A stretch of DNA of 64,000 nucleotides from Ascaphus truei (GCA_036426205.1 CM071573.1:40568106-40632105); one strand, 5' to 3'; shown: positions 44,853-56,244, counted from the first letter of the stretch. Made by a program: numbers and translations. Notes: generated from the sequence alone by a model not told the origin.

Positions 44853-45103
44853 AAACCGGCAGTAGTGTCTCCGTTACACTCAGGAACAGAGTCATGCTGT
44901 CATTCTAAAAAATGAAAAATAAATGATTGCAGAAAAGTGCCCAACGTTTTGGGGCAGTAGGGGCCCTTCATCTAGTTCACCTGACGAAGGGGCCCTTTGT
45001 CCTAAAATGTTGAGCACTTTTCTGCAATAAAACCTTTTTTAGAATGTCAGCAAGACTATGATATTCTGTTCCTGAGTGCAATGGAGACCCTACTGCCGTT
45101 TTC
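44853..45103. mobile_element. 251-bp fold-back element with hammerhead in each arm
   Basis: GAAACCGGCAGTAGTGTCTCC at the left matches GGAGACCCTACTGCCGTTTTC at the right in inverse. The centre at about 44978 separates CTAGATGA on the minus strand from CTGACGA (44981-44987) on the plus strand; each is followed by a GGGGCCC stem II region and a GAAA-derived AAAA. The motifs diverge from the centre. The GAAA change makes cleavage unlikely. Confidence 0.75.
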
Positions 45104-45203
45104 TTCCGGAATTGTTTTTCTCACAACTATAGTACTTAAGAAGTGGTGCGATTTTGGCATTAAAAATCATTTGAAACAATTAATTTGAATATGTCTCTCT
45201 TAA

Positions 45204-45676
45204 AGTAGCAGTCCAAGCTGTGCTTTTTATTTTTTCCCCTCTTTAATATGTGCATCAATACAATCCACACAATGATAAGTAATTAGCCAAGTTGCCGATC
45301 AATCCGTTCTCGTGTGATCAATCGGCGACGATTCTGCTCGGGGGTTCACTAAATGGTCAGTGCAGCAGAAGAGGACCATAGATGCAAAGTTCTGTGGGGA
45401 AGATCATGTGACCATGCAGCCACTAGATACAATTGGTGCACTGCTAGAGAGAGGGCATGGCTCAAAAGGGGTGTGCCAGAGCCTGTATCAGAAGAGGAAG
45501 GGGATGTGACTTTGTAAATGGTTGCTATAGAAACAAAAATGCTTGTTACATTATAATACATTAAAAATGTAATTCCGAGTTGATAAGAAAAATGCTACTA
45601 GTATTTTCTCATATTACAGAAATGATTTATTTAAAAAAAAAAAAAACACATTTAGGATATTGCTTGGTCTGCAGCT
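45204..45676 (+). mobile_element. TTAA-flanked element family T, copy 1
   Basis: Flanked by TTAA (45200-45203, 45677-45680). Starts AGTAGCAGTCCAAGCTG and ends GGTCTGCAGCT. Its interior (TGCACATATTAA complement, ACAATTGGTGCA) matches 53339-53785 in inverse orientation. Confidence 0.7.
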
Positions 45677-45680
45677 TTAA

Positions 45681-46109
45681 TGTCAATGTAGAAAACTACT
45701 TTATTCCAACTTTTACACACTGGCAGTATTCCATAACATAAAATAAATTTTGCCCATTTTAGCATGTAGCTTTTATATGCAACAGAAACTGGCTGCTCTG
45801 TTCGTTTGGGTCAATATGTAACTAAAATGTTTATTACATTTGACACAAATGCTAAATGACACACTATTAGTAAGGCTAGGGGCTGTGTTACATTAATACT
45901 GTCTGCTTGAATCATAGCTCCCATAATGTTTGCCAAACACGAGGAAAATTCTAACTAAAATTCAAACTACAGATGTGCAAACTTTTTGCCTTTGTTTGTG
46001 AAATGGTAAATGTACCATTTTGGCAAACTTTAAAAAAAAGAACCTTAAAAAGTTTGTAAGAAGTTCGCCAGTTAAAAATCTCCACAGCCAAACATATGGG
46101 TTTTGCAGG
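45681..46109. other. No feature recognised
   Basis: AT-rich and non-coding. Confidence 0.35.
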
Positions 46110-46290
46110 AGACGGTGAGAAAGAGTGAGAGAGGGTGGTGAGAGGTGAGAGAGGGTGGTGGGAGGTGAGAGAGGGGAGTGGGAGGTGAAAGGTGAGAGAG
46201 GGGGCTGGAAGGTGAAAGATAGGGGGGTGGGAGGTGAGAGAGGGGGGTAGGAGGTGAAAGGTAAAAGTGGGGGGTGGGAGGTGAGAGAGC
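46110..46290 (+). repeat. GGTGAGAGAGGG minisatellite
   Basis: Degenerate purine-rich units such as GGGAGGTGAGAGAGGGGG over about 180 bp. The proline/leucine-rich minus-strand ORF across it is a composition artefact. Confidence 0.85.
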
Positions 46291-46329
46291 CCCACTAAAA
46301 AGCTTTAAAAATAGGTTGCCAAGTTAAAA

Positions 46330-46600
46330 AAAATCTCCAAAACGTTAAATACTTCCCAAAACACGTATCTATACAACATGTGGAGAGATACCCATGACCA
46401 CACCTGGGATACATAGAAAAATAAGTTAATTTAAATATGCAAATGAACTCATTTGAATTTGCAAATATAATTGTTTTTATGGTATCTCAGGTGTGTTTCA
46501 CAGGTATCTTTGCATGTGTTGTAGGGATACCTATTTTGGTATATACAGTACAATAAGTCAATGGGTAATCTACTAAATTGGACTCTGGCCAAGATCCACT
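46330..46600. repeat. Dispersed repeat P, copy 2
   Basis: Related to 39960-40140 through GTGGAGAGATACCC, ATATACAGTACAATAAGTC and TCAATGGGTAATCTACTAA. Two octamer-like motifs (ATATGCAAAT, ATTTGCAAAT) occur near 46436-46465. Confidence 0.55.
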
Positions 46601-48301
46601 AAATGGTGCTAACCTTTAGCAGGTCTTTATTCCCATTATTTATTATTATTCCCACGGCGTGCTAAAGCTTCGTGACCTTATGTGGATCTGGGCCTCATTT
46701 CCACGTATACGGTATTCTTCTGTGGTGAAAATCCCAAATTCTGTTTGAAATGAAGAATTTCGTTTCCATTTGGTTAAAAAGTTCTATTGAACAAATTGTT
46801 CGAACTTTTTGAGAACTTGCAGCGAAACACCAGCGAAGTGAAGTTGGACAAGTTCATACATCTCAAATTAGCACAGCAGCATAAATGAGAAACCAAGAAC
46901 AATATGGGGAAAGTGATTACAGAGAGCGATTCTAAATGTAAAGCTGAGCAAAGCCCCAGCCACACGCTGCACTGATGAGTTCACCGTGCAGAGAAACAAG
47001 AAGGCGTTTGTGTTCTAGTTATGATTCACTGCAGTGCCTACGTTAAAGCACCACCGCTTCAAGGAAAGGGGCAATATACCAATGAGTATATGCTGTCCTG
47101 CCGTGATGAGTCCCATTAAAACAGGGTGACACCAGAAGATCATTCCTCAAAGCGTCACACAAATCATTTACTAAAATCCACTTATTGTGCTCTCCAAGCA
47201 CAGAACAGCTCCTTGTTATCAAAGCAATACAATTATGTAGGAGAACAATTCATTATTTCAGACTGGTGGTCTAAAGGAAATTCATTTACCATGCCAAGAC
47301 GCTGCACACGCTCTGCAGGCCAGCAGAATTTACATCAAAATACTATAGAGGATGCAGTACAAATACTGCACATTTATCGCCGCTGTGAAAGAGCTGCAAT
47401 GGGACAGATTGCAAATACTGTCATTTCAAGACACTCTGGCAGGGGCAAAATATTCCTTTTATACTTTACCTTTTGAAAATGAGGGTCGGTTTTACAAATA
47501 TATATATATATATATATATATACATTTCCATACATAGTTTTATGTATGTTTTAGATACAATACAAGCAATAAAAAAACCTCAAGATTTTTGACAAAATTC
47601 TCTACCACGTTAAGCAACATACCATATCTTTTTGGTTTTGTCTAATGGAAATGAAATGTTGAGAGCAGCCCGCTCAAGCACTAACAGCCTAATCATAAAA
47701 TTACTGGTGTGTGGTTTTTACCATTATGCAGAACAATTAATAAGTACAATAATAAAATACAGCACATCGGAATGAGATTGCTTTGGAAAGAAAATCTCTT
47801 CCTACTATACAAACACAGCACTTTAATTGTATATTTGAATAAATGCCTAGAAGGCCTGTATGCACAAAGACAGAGCCTAGCAGTCTGTGTTTAAGCAGGC
47901 GGTGCTATATATTTTAATATACCAGCAAACAGCTTCATTAAGCATGAAAGGTTAATTGGAGGGTTAAGTGCAGTTAGGGGAACAGAGCATGGATCGGTAC
48001 TGAATAGCACAGACTGCTAACAAAAGCCTGAATAATCTCTATAAACTGTTTGCTGTACTCAAATGTTTTACAGTCTCATTTACTATCTGTCTGCATTTTA
48101 CTGCGTGTGTTTGTAGTTCTTCTAAACCTTTAATAGCTCCAGTTTTATTCTGTAGTAATCAGATTTCAATGACAAATATCCCTAGCAGAAATTTTTCCCC
48201 TTCTCACTGCTGGAGAGGACAGAATTAAATGATTTGGGCATGAAACAAAGGCTGAACCCCACCTGCTCAGTCACAACTTTTCTATGTAGCAGACAAGCTA
48301 C
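46601..48301. other. Unassigned stretch; (TA)n near 47500
   Basis: No repeats recognised except a TA run at 47500-47521. A 116-codon plus-strand ORF starting at 47126 has no domain I recognise and atypical composition for a frog coding exon; not annotated. Confidence 0.35.
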
Positions 48302-48309
48302 CACTATAG

Positions 48310-48512
48310 CATGGGGTTCACAACACAAGTCCTCAAAGCTCCCCAGCAAGACAGGTTTTAAGGATAGCCCAGCTTCAGCACAGGTGGCTCAGTCAAAGAC
48401 TGAGCCACCTGTGCTGAAGCAGGGACTGATTGAGCCACCTTTGCTAAAGCAGTGATATTCTAAAAACCTGACCTGTTGGGGGGATCTTGAGGACTGGAGT
48501 TGATAACCCCTT
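48310..48512. mobile_element. Palindromic hAT-like MITE
   Basis: Flanked by CACTATAG (48302-48309) and CACTATAC (48513-48520). It carries an extra ACTGATTGAGCCACCTTTGC segment like the 41688 copy. Confidence 0.85.
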
Positions 48513-48520
48513 CACTATAC

Positions 48521-49369
48521 CGATGCCCTGACATAAGTATCACTCCTTTCAAGTGAATCTTAATTGAGGTCCTTACTCACAGCCATGGCCAATAGCTCCA
48601 TGAGTTTCAATGGGGACTCACACTTTTCGTACCTAATCACTACACTAAAATGTCATATTTTGGACAATTCCCCTCTTAGGAACTGGGAGTAAGCCATAAA
48701 ATGCACTCCGGGTAGTTCACTGTGGGATTACGCTGTTTGCAGTCAACGAATGAAATAACATTTAGCTTTCGTTGTGTACCTTGGGCCCTAATGCAGAAAG
48801 TGTACCTTATTTGCATATAGGTTACTGGATGCTCTTTTGGGTATATCGGAGTTGAACACATGCTTTACAAAGTTTGCATTTTGATCAAAAGAATATGGCA
48901 ATACTGTTTTAAAAGGGAATTTCTGTATCACAACCTACTGACGGCTTTTGGAGCATCCGCTCATTAATTATCAGAAGAAGCCATTGGGCCCGTGTAAGTT
49001 TTATTTTGTACATGCGTCTCTTGTAATAGTGTATTATGTATCCAGCGGTGTTGTTTGAGTGGTTAAATAGGAGTTAGAATATACTTGCTGTCCTGAGTTT
49101 CTGTTAAAGCAGCATTTCATGTGGCTTATTGCTTTATACCTGAAACAATGGTTCCGTGATGTCCGGGGACCTCCCAAATCTGGCAGTGAGAAGAATATGT
49201 GCCCACCAGATACAAAATGTCGGCCAAAAGAAAAGCCATTGGTTACCCCGCAGCTATGTTTGTAGACTGGCTGCCATATTTGTAGCACTTTTTTGGCGAC
49301 AAAACCAGATAAAAACTGAAAGTATCTGGGGGATGAGGTCATGGGGACCCCCTGGTTCAGGGAAGATAC

Positions 49370-49371
<2 letters not shown>
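48521..49371. other. No feature recognised
   Basis: Non-coding. It may contain an old repeat around 49060-49360 (TTGGCGACAAAACC), but I could not define ends. Confidence 0.35.

Positions 49372-49434
<63 letters not shown>
49372..49434. repeat. (TA)n microsatellite
   Basis: About 30 uninterrupted AT dinucleotides, ending in GTGT before the MITE. Confidence 0.95.
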
Positions 49435-49439
<5 letters not shown>

Positions 49440-49555
49440 CTCATTTGCATGTCATTTCCCAGAATCCCTTGCTGCAGTGGAAGTGCTGTATGCTGGGTGA
49501 TAATGGGGAAAGGCGGGGTTGCAGACCTGCCTAAGACATGCAGATGAGCACACAG
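49435..49555. mobile_element. Octamer-bearing MITE, copy 3
   Basis: TGTGCTCATTTGCATGTC at the left, GACATGCAGATGAGCACACA at the right. It sits in an AT microsatellite, consistent with TA target preference. The left octamer ATTTGCAT is intact; the right has one change. Confidence 0.85.
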
Positions 49556-49599
49556 CTATAGGGCAGAGAGTAGAGAGATGAAGGAGGAGGGAGAAGAGA

Positions 49600-49600
49600 G

Positions 49601-49631
<31 letters not shown>

Positions 49632-49660
49632 TATTATATATATTTATAATAATATATAAT
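49600..49660. repeat. (TA)n microsatellite
   Basis: TA runs with AATAT interruptions just downstream of the MITE. Confidence 0.9.
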
Positions 49661-50346
49661 GTCCATTTAGGGAAAAGCTGCTTTAATTACACCAGCTCCA
49701 GAAAACCGGCATCAGATGTACCAAACTTGAAAAGGCTTTTTTAGCGAAACTCTTAATGATAGAATATAAATAATTGAGAGGTACATGTTGTGAATACAAC
49801 CTGCCAAACAAACATCTCCAACATAGGTCTAATCAGTTCAGTTTATTGGAACCAGGCGTGTAACTGTTACTGCTAAGTAAGCAAGAAGGATGCCATTACA
49901 TAACCTTTTATTACCCCTATAAATGACATGATCTGCACATGCTTTTCCCTGGTGATCATACTCCTTTATACCAGGCTGCAAATGTCACCATTACAATGGC
50001 ATTATCAGTGTACAGATGCTATACATTTTTGGGTTCTGTTGCTATAGTAACTCCAAGAAGGGAAGAAACTAACTACTACCCAGTAAATGTTAAAGACCAA
50101 TAATTATTAGTGTCCACTCTGCAGGACAGCGGTGGTAAAACCATAGTGCTTCATATCCACCAGCATCTGTTATTTTATTTGTCGGGCTCAGAAGGGGAGC
50201 ACTTAGGAGACAGAAAATGACCCAGTATTATGTAAGCTGTGTCTTTATTTCTGTAAAGTAATTTTTTTTCTTCAAATTTGTAATATTTCTTAAACACATT
50301 ATTTATTTATTTTACACATTTCTACACCGTCCTGAGAGTAGTCATA
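49661..50346. other. No feature recognised
   Basis: Non-coding; no element termini. Confidence 0.35.
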
Positions 50347-50354
50347 CTTTAGGA

Positions 50355-50540
50355 CAGGGGTTCTTAACTCCACTCCTCAAGACCTCCCAACAGGTCCGGT
50401 TTTCAGGATATCCCTGCTTCAGCACAGGTGGTGCAGTCAAAAGACTGAGCAACTGATTGCGCCACCTGTGATGAAGCAGGGATATGCTAAAAACCTGACC
50501 TGTTGGGGGTGGTTTGAGGACTGGAGGCTGAAAACCTCTG
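50355..50540. mobile_element. Palindromic hAT-like MITE, perfect TSD
   Basis: CAGGGGTTCTTAACTCC to GCTGAAAACCTCTG with an exact 8-bp duplication CTTTAGGA (50347-50354, 50541-50548). Full length and well preserved. Confidence 0.95.
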
Positions 50541-50548
50541 CTTTAGGA

Positions 50549-51470
50549 CATCTTTTTGCTCACTTTTTGATGAATCCCTTCACTGCCATTGTGCTGCAGC
50601 TCCCTCTGGCAGTGAAGGGTTAAAGCAATGTTATGGAGCGCCTTGCTGACCAAACATTGACTGGAACCGCTAAAAACAAAACAAAAAAACAGCACTTCCC
50701 TTCACTCCATCACAAAATATATTGTAAATTACGCACAACTTTTCCCACTGGCTAGATGCTGTGTTGTAATATGTTGTGTTGTAATATGTTGTGGTATTAA
50801 AATTGGACTTATGAAAACAATTTATATGGCAAACTATTGCAGTACGATGATTTCGAAAGGCACAGATTCTTTCTGCAGCTGCATTGCATAAATTCGTGCT
50901 CTCACAATATTAAACACGAGACACATAGGTCAGATGTGGAAAAACAGTCACGCACCTTTGAGATCGAGGGCAGTTTGGATATTCGTGGCTGGTGAAAAAG
51001 TGGCAAGAATAAATACTTCACCAAAACCCACCGAGAACAAATATTACTCAGAAAGAGGGCAGTGCTCATACGAGGGGAGCAATATTTTGCTGTTGCAAAA
51101 GTTTGTAACAATAAAAGAATTTTGCATATTATTGCATAACAAATTGCCAGACTTTTCCTGCTTTTATGATTTACTTCATTTTCATGTCAATATTCAGAAT
51201 CTTTTTATGATTTGTATTCATCGAGACGTGACAATGAGGGCGAAGAAGTGGGATTGGGGACCTTTGGAAGACATGCAGATAAACGCACCGTCTCATTATC
51301 TTTACAAACTACTCCAAATATTCATGAGAACTTTAAAGGAGCGATCCATGCAATATCCTGCATTAAAAAATAAATAATCAGTTCTGTAGTATTAGATACT
51401 ATTGACTAACTTTTTTATTTTTAAAATTCAATTCTTAATGCCATTTTTTAATGAGTTTTAATATACTGAG
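50549..51470. other. Unassigned stretch
   Basis: Non-coding. A 147-codon plus-strand ORF from 50934 has no recognised domain and sits in otherwise repeat-like AT-rich DNA. Confidence 0.3.
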
Positions 51471-51484
51471 TATCTTTTGATTTC

Positions 51485-51670
51485 AAAACATACAGAACCC
51501 CTATAAGCTCATATTGAACCCCCAGAATAACCACAACATATATATATGCGTATAAGTGTCAAAGAGGAGTGCTACTGAGCATGGCAATATATATTTAAAA
51601 CCAGAGACAGAACATGAAACACAGACAGAGCTCAGTGCTACATCCATTGACACAAATACACGGTACAGTG

Positions 51671-51719
<49 letters not shown>

Positions 51720-52376
51720 TGTTAATAACCTATACATTACCAGGAAGAATGATTTATAATAAATCTGTCAAAATTAGTTGCATAGTTCTAAGTCTGATTG
51801 AAGCTCAATGTGCCTATATATAAAGGGATTTTCTGGGATTCTGGCACGATTTCGCTGATACTTTCTTCACGCCCTGAACATCCTGATAATCACGGTTCCT
51901 TCACCTCCTAGAGACTGACGGACGTTTGATCGAAGTACAGATACCGGATGGTGGTGATATTATCACGAAATGCTTTTAAAATTTGTACCCTTGTGAGTGT
52001 ATTTCTTTCCCTTCCCTCCCCTTTGCCATCATTAAATATACAGTTTTATACTATGGGGCGTGCGCTCTCTCCTCTCTCACTTCTACAGATTCCATAGGAT
52101 GTGGTTATTCATTTTGAGAGCAGCCGGAGACCCCTTCTACCCACGTCACCATTTTCATTGATGAACTATTTTCTAAAGGACTGGTTTTCACTTCACTTTT
52201 TGAATATTATTATATTGTGTTATTTTTAGGTCATTTATTCATTTTTATTCAATATTCCATTTGTTTTATGCACAGGCACTTACACATTTAATACGTCATT
52301 GTGGCATTAATATTACATAAACTTATTTATTCACTATTAATATCCTTTTTAGGCGCTGCTTATTTTTGTTAGTCTC

Positions 52377-52413
<37 letters not shown>

Positions 52414-52492
52414 GGCACTGTACCGTGTATTTGCGGCAATGGATGTAGCACTGAGCTCTGTCTGTGTTTCATGTTCTGTCTCTGGTTTTAAA
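51485..52492. mobile_element. 1.0-kb element, inverted arms, 14-bp TSD
   Basis: Flanked by an exact 14-bp direct repeat TATCTTTTGATTTC (51471-51484, 52493-52506). Inverted arms of about 90 bp: AACCAGAGACAGAACATG in the left arm (about 51599) and CATGTTCTGTCTCTGGTT at the right end, each next to a (TA)n run. The middle has GACTGACGG...CGAAG text vaguely like a decayed hammerhead. A PLE-type insertion is the best guess. Confidence 0.6.
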
Positions 52493-52506
52493 TATCTTTT
52501 GATTTC

Positions 52507-53334
52507 TTTAGCAGTTTAACCCACCTCCCCAGCAGTGCAAGATCTTTGCAACAGTTTCCTGTTTGTGATCATTTGTTGTCGATATTCCCAGCCGTTTGAG
52601 CTGCAAACTGTAACATTACATAATGTTACTGTAGTAATATAAGAATACATTGTAGCTGCTGAGTTACCCTGACTGAAGGATTGATTGAAATTGAAAGGCA
52701 GCCATTTAGTGAACCCTGGGAAACAGGATTTTGTTGATCGATCACGGGAGAACCAATCAATCGGCAGCTTAGGTAATTAGTTTTCAATAAAGGTAATCAA
52801 ATGTTGCATATATTAAAACAAACAAAAACATTTTTTAAGATACTTGGATTGCCTCTAGCGGAGAACAAGGACAGATCTCTACTGTTAAAAGCCCTCTTTC
52901 CTTTTTTTACAACTAGAACTTTCAGTTTTTACTGCACTATATTATTTTTCTGCCCACTTTTTTCCACTCTGCTCTCATTAATCAATACATTGTAACTCTA
53001 AAAATATGTCTTGTCTGCTTCTTTTCTTCGTGCCTCTATCCTTCTCCCTCCCACAGATATCGGAGGCTTAGAAGCCACAGGAATGTTGAGTACCATTGTG
53101 TAGGACCGTGTGTTCCACCAGTGCCATTTATAAAGAAGTTTGAACCAAAGATAAAAGTAATTATACAAACTTGCTTCACAATCCCCCCTGCATTCCCATG
53201 CACAGAACACATATATTATACGTGATTATCTGTAAGAATGACCCACTAACACGCCAGAACTCAGGGATCCTGCTGGAATACAATGCAGACTGTATACATG
53301 AAAAAGATTACTGTTTTGAAAGAGCCTCTGTCTC
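52507..53334. other. Unassigned, with a fragment of family T
   Basis: 52680-52830 shares CAGCCATTTAGTGAACCC, GATCGAT and GGAGAAC text with the element at 53339-53785 in the same orientation. The rest is unassigned. Confidence 0.45.
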
Positions 53335-53338
53335 TTAA

Positions 53339-53785
53339 AGCTGCAGACCAAGAAATGTCCTACATGTGTTTTTTTTTTAATAAATCAGTTTTGTACTATG
53401 AGAAAATACTTTGGGTTTTTTTTTTTAATTAAATGCTACATGACATTTTTATGTATTATAATGTAACAAGCATTTTTTGTTTCTATCGCAATCATTTACT
53501 TTCGTCTTCTGAAACAGGCTCTGGCACACCCCTTTTTGAGCCCTGCCCCCTCTCTAGCACTGCACCAATTGTATCTAGTGACTGCCTGGTCACATGATCT
53601 TCTACACAGAACTTTGCATCTTTGGTCCTCTTTTGCTGCACAGACAGCCATTTAGTGAACCCCCGAAGCTTCGCCAGTCAATTGCAGGAGAACGGATCGA
53701 TCGACAACTTAGCTAATTACTTATCATTGTGTTGATTGTATTGGTGCACATATTAAAGGGGAAAATGGCAGCTTGGACAGCTGCT
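53339..53785 (-). mobile_element. TTAA-flanked element family T, copy 2
   Basis: Flanked by TTAA (53335-53338, 53786-53789). Starts AGCTGCAGACCAAG and ends GGACAGCTGCT. Inverse of the 45204-45676 copy. Confidence 0.7.
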
Positions 53786-53789
53786 TTAA

Positions 53790-54252
53790 TGGAATAGCAA
53801 CGTTAGTGTTTTAAATGACTGCAAAGCATATCTGGTCTGATTTGCTGCACATTCTCCTGACATTCAAATCCAGCAGCGTCCTTCACGCGGAACAGGGACA
53901 GAACAATTAGCAAATCTGACAGACTCTTATATGTATGTAAGTATGTATGTACAGACATACCCCGGTTTAAGGACACTCACTTTAAGTACACTTGCGAGTA
54001 AGTACATCTCGCTCAATAGGCAAACGGCAGCTCACGCATGCGCCTGTCAGCACGTCCTGAACAGCAATACCGACTCCCTACCTGTACTCAAGCTGTGCGC
54101 AAGCGGGGAGACTATAGAGCCCGTTACAAATGCGTTATTTATATCAGTTATGCATGTATATGATGATTGCAGTACAGTACATGCATCGATAAGTATCTTT
54201 TTCGCTTTACATACATGCTCCATTCCCATTGCGTACGTTAATGCGGGGTATG
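53790..54252. other. Unassigned with short (TATG)n
   Basis: A TATG run at 53931-53951. A 108-codon ORF here is not supported by any motif. Confidence 0.35.
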
Positions 54253-54288
54253 CCTGAATGTATGTATGTATGTATGTATGTATGTATA
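54253..54288. repeat. (TATG)n microsatellite
   Basis: About eight perfect TATG units directly before the LINE fragment. Confidence 0.9.
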
Positions 54289-54289
54289 T

Positions 54290-54705
54290 CTTTATTTATA
54301 TAGCACCATTCAGGTACATAGCGCTTCACAGCAGTACACGGAGCTTAACATATACTGGGAATAAGCGCTTCAGACACGAAAGTAACAATAAGAACAGGAG
54401 TACCTGCCCCAAAGAGCTTACAATTTGAGGGCCTGCATTATAGTTTTCGCTGTAGAGGGACAGAGAAAAAGGCGTATCTTTGCAATGTTACGGAGGTAAA
54501 AACTATAGTTTTTAGCCATGCTATGAATGTGAGAGGAGAATGTGAGGGAGGAGTCAAATGTGACCCCTAGGCAGTGTGGTTGTGATACTGGTTGTATGAT
54601 AGTTCTGCCAACAGTAATGTAGAAGGGGGCAGTAGGGCCAGGCCTGGGAGGAAGTATGCGGAGCACCGTCTTTGACATGTTAAGCTTGAGTCGGCGGATG
54701 TATAC
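54290..54705 (-). pseudogene. LINE RT C-terminal fragment
   Basis: Minus-strand frame (54678-54418) reads MSKTVLRILPPRPG, then CLGVTFDSSLTFSSHI and LRNIAKIR, the connector and thumb region downstream of the RT catalytic core in CR1/L2/Rex1-type LINEs (where L(G)V.FD..L.F..HI is conserved). The 3' tail contains ATAAATAAAG-type text and a frog-common CGCTTCACAGCAGTACACG block. 5'-truncated, as is typical. Confidence 0.7.
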
Positions 54706-54757
54706 ATGTTCATTTAACTTGACTCTCTGTTCTCCTGATAATATAAAATGCAGTCAT

Positions 54758-55060
54758 TACATTATTATTACCGTTGATTTGTGAAGAGTCAACATATTCC
54801 GCAGCACGGTAAAATTAGGGGACAGAGTTATGTATATTACAAAAACAGTTACAAATGAGGACAAACATGCACAAACAGATACAAAAAGGAAATGAAGGAC
54901 CAGCTCATGAGAGCTTACATTCTAGACGGAATGAGGGACAATGTTGAAACAAGAAGGTAAGGTGGCTGCTTATTCTGGGATGGGGTGTTTCCTAAGGGAA
55001 CAAGGCTGGATTTATACGTTGGGTAGTAAATCACCTGGAGGACTTAATGAACTTATAGAG
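54758..55060. repeat. Dispersed SINE-like repeat
   Basis: ATTATTACCGTTGATTTGTG, CAACATATTCCGCAGCACGG and AGAGCTTACATTCTAGACGG match the style of a common amphibian LINE 3'-derived repeat. No internal promoter boxes were confirmed. Confidence 0.5.
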
Positions 55061-56240
55061 TTGGCTCCATTTCTGAAATAAAATTAAATAATATATGGTT
55101 TTTAGCCAACTACAGTATCTATTAACCTCACATTTTTTCACATTAGTGTGCCCCTTTTTTCCCCACTCTTCTTTCTGTATTATGAATGGGGGGTACCATA
55201 TGTGATCATGGAAAGTCTGTCCATTATTATCTGGTACTCACTATATCCTGAATAGTTGATTGAATATTACAAAAGTTTAACGTATTGGTTTCATCATGTT
55301 TAATACTTAATCTTCATTCATTTTTTGGTAACAAATTAAGATTTATTTATTATTTATTATTAATAATTTTTGTGGACAGTTAAGATTCATGGTATCAGTA
55401 TAATTAATTCTGTCTAGGAAAGTATAAGTTTATGTATTTTGTATTTGATGGATCATTAGTTATAAACTTGAGTATATTGCATTTTATATATTACATATTT
55501 TATATTTTGCATTTCAGATTTTATATATTTTTTGTTTCATATTTTTTCCATTTTAGGATAATTATCCATGCTTGGGTCCATTTGTATAAATAGGATGTAA
55601 AACTGATAAAAAATAATATTTGTTTTATTGATATACAAAAGCTTTCAATTAAGGTTCCTGCAAGGTTAACTCTGACCATGGTATAATTTATGCAAGTTGC
55701 GATGAGATACACATATATTTTTATTTTTTTAATTTTCTAACTTGTCTATTTTCATTTCATGCAAGTTTACATATGTTCATATACAGTATATGCATATGTT
55801 ATTATTTTATATATTGATTTTTAATATTGGTACCTTATTGGTATAGTACAAATATTACTATTATTATTTAGTCAAGGGTCTTGCGAGCCTATGCTGACCC
55901 TTGCGGTTGTTTATGCAAGCTGCAATGGGTTGGATGTATTTATATCCACCATCTCTTGCAATTGTTTTTATTGAAATAATATTTTATTTAAATAATATTT
56001 ATTATTTTTATTGAAATAATATACTTTTTAAGGGTTCTATGTATAGGTTACTAGCCCCTTTCCTTATGAATTGCAAAGGTTTTTTTCTGTTAAATGTGTT
56101 TGTTTTTCTGTATGTAGCTCTCCATATTTGTTTATGGTTAGTTATATAGGGAACTGATTGGAAGGTTGAACCATCTGATATAGGAAGTGTTTGGCATTGG
56201 TTGATGCATTAACCTACTGAGGTATTTAAGCATCACCATG
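55061..56240. other. AT-rich stretch, possibly PLE pseudo-LTR
   Basis: Very AT-rich with TTATTT and TTTATATAT runs and no ORFs. It leads directly into the hammerhead at 56259, so part of it could be PLE pseudo-LTR. Confidence 0.35.
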
Positions 56241-56244
56241 CGAT

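Noticed and set aside
46110..46290. Leucine/proline-rich minus-strand ORF
   Set aside because: Translation of the GGTGAGAGAGGG minisatellite.
47126..47476. 116-codon plus-strand ORF
   Set aside because: No domain recognised and no exon signals at either end.
50934..51377. 147-codon plus-strand ORF
   Set aside because: AT-rich, no motif and no paralogue recognised; length alone is weak evidence in this composition.
51880..51960. A tenth hammerhead (CTGACGG...CGAAG)
   Set aside because: Both core boxes have substitutions and no stem II can be drawn; not counted.
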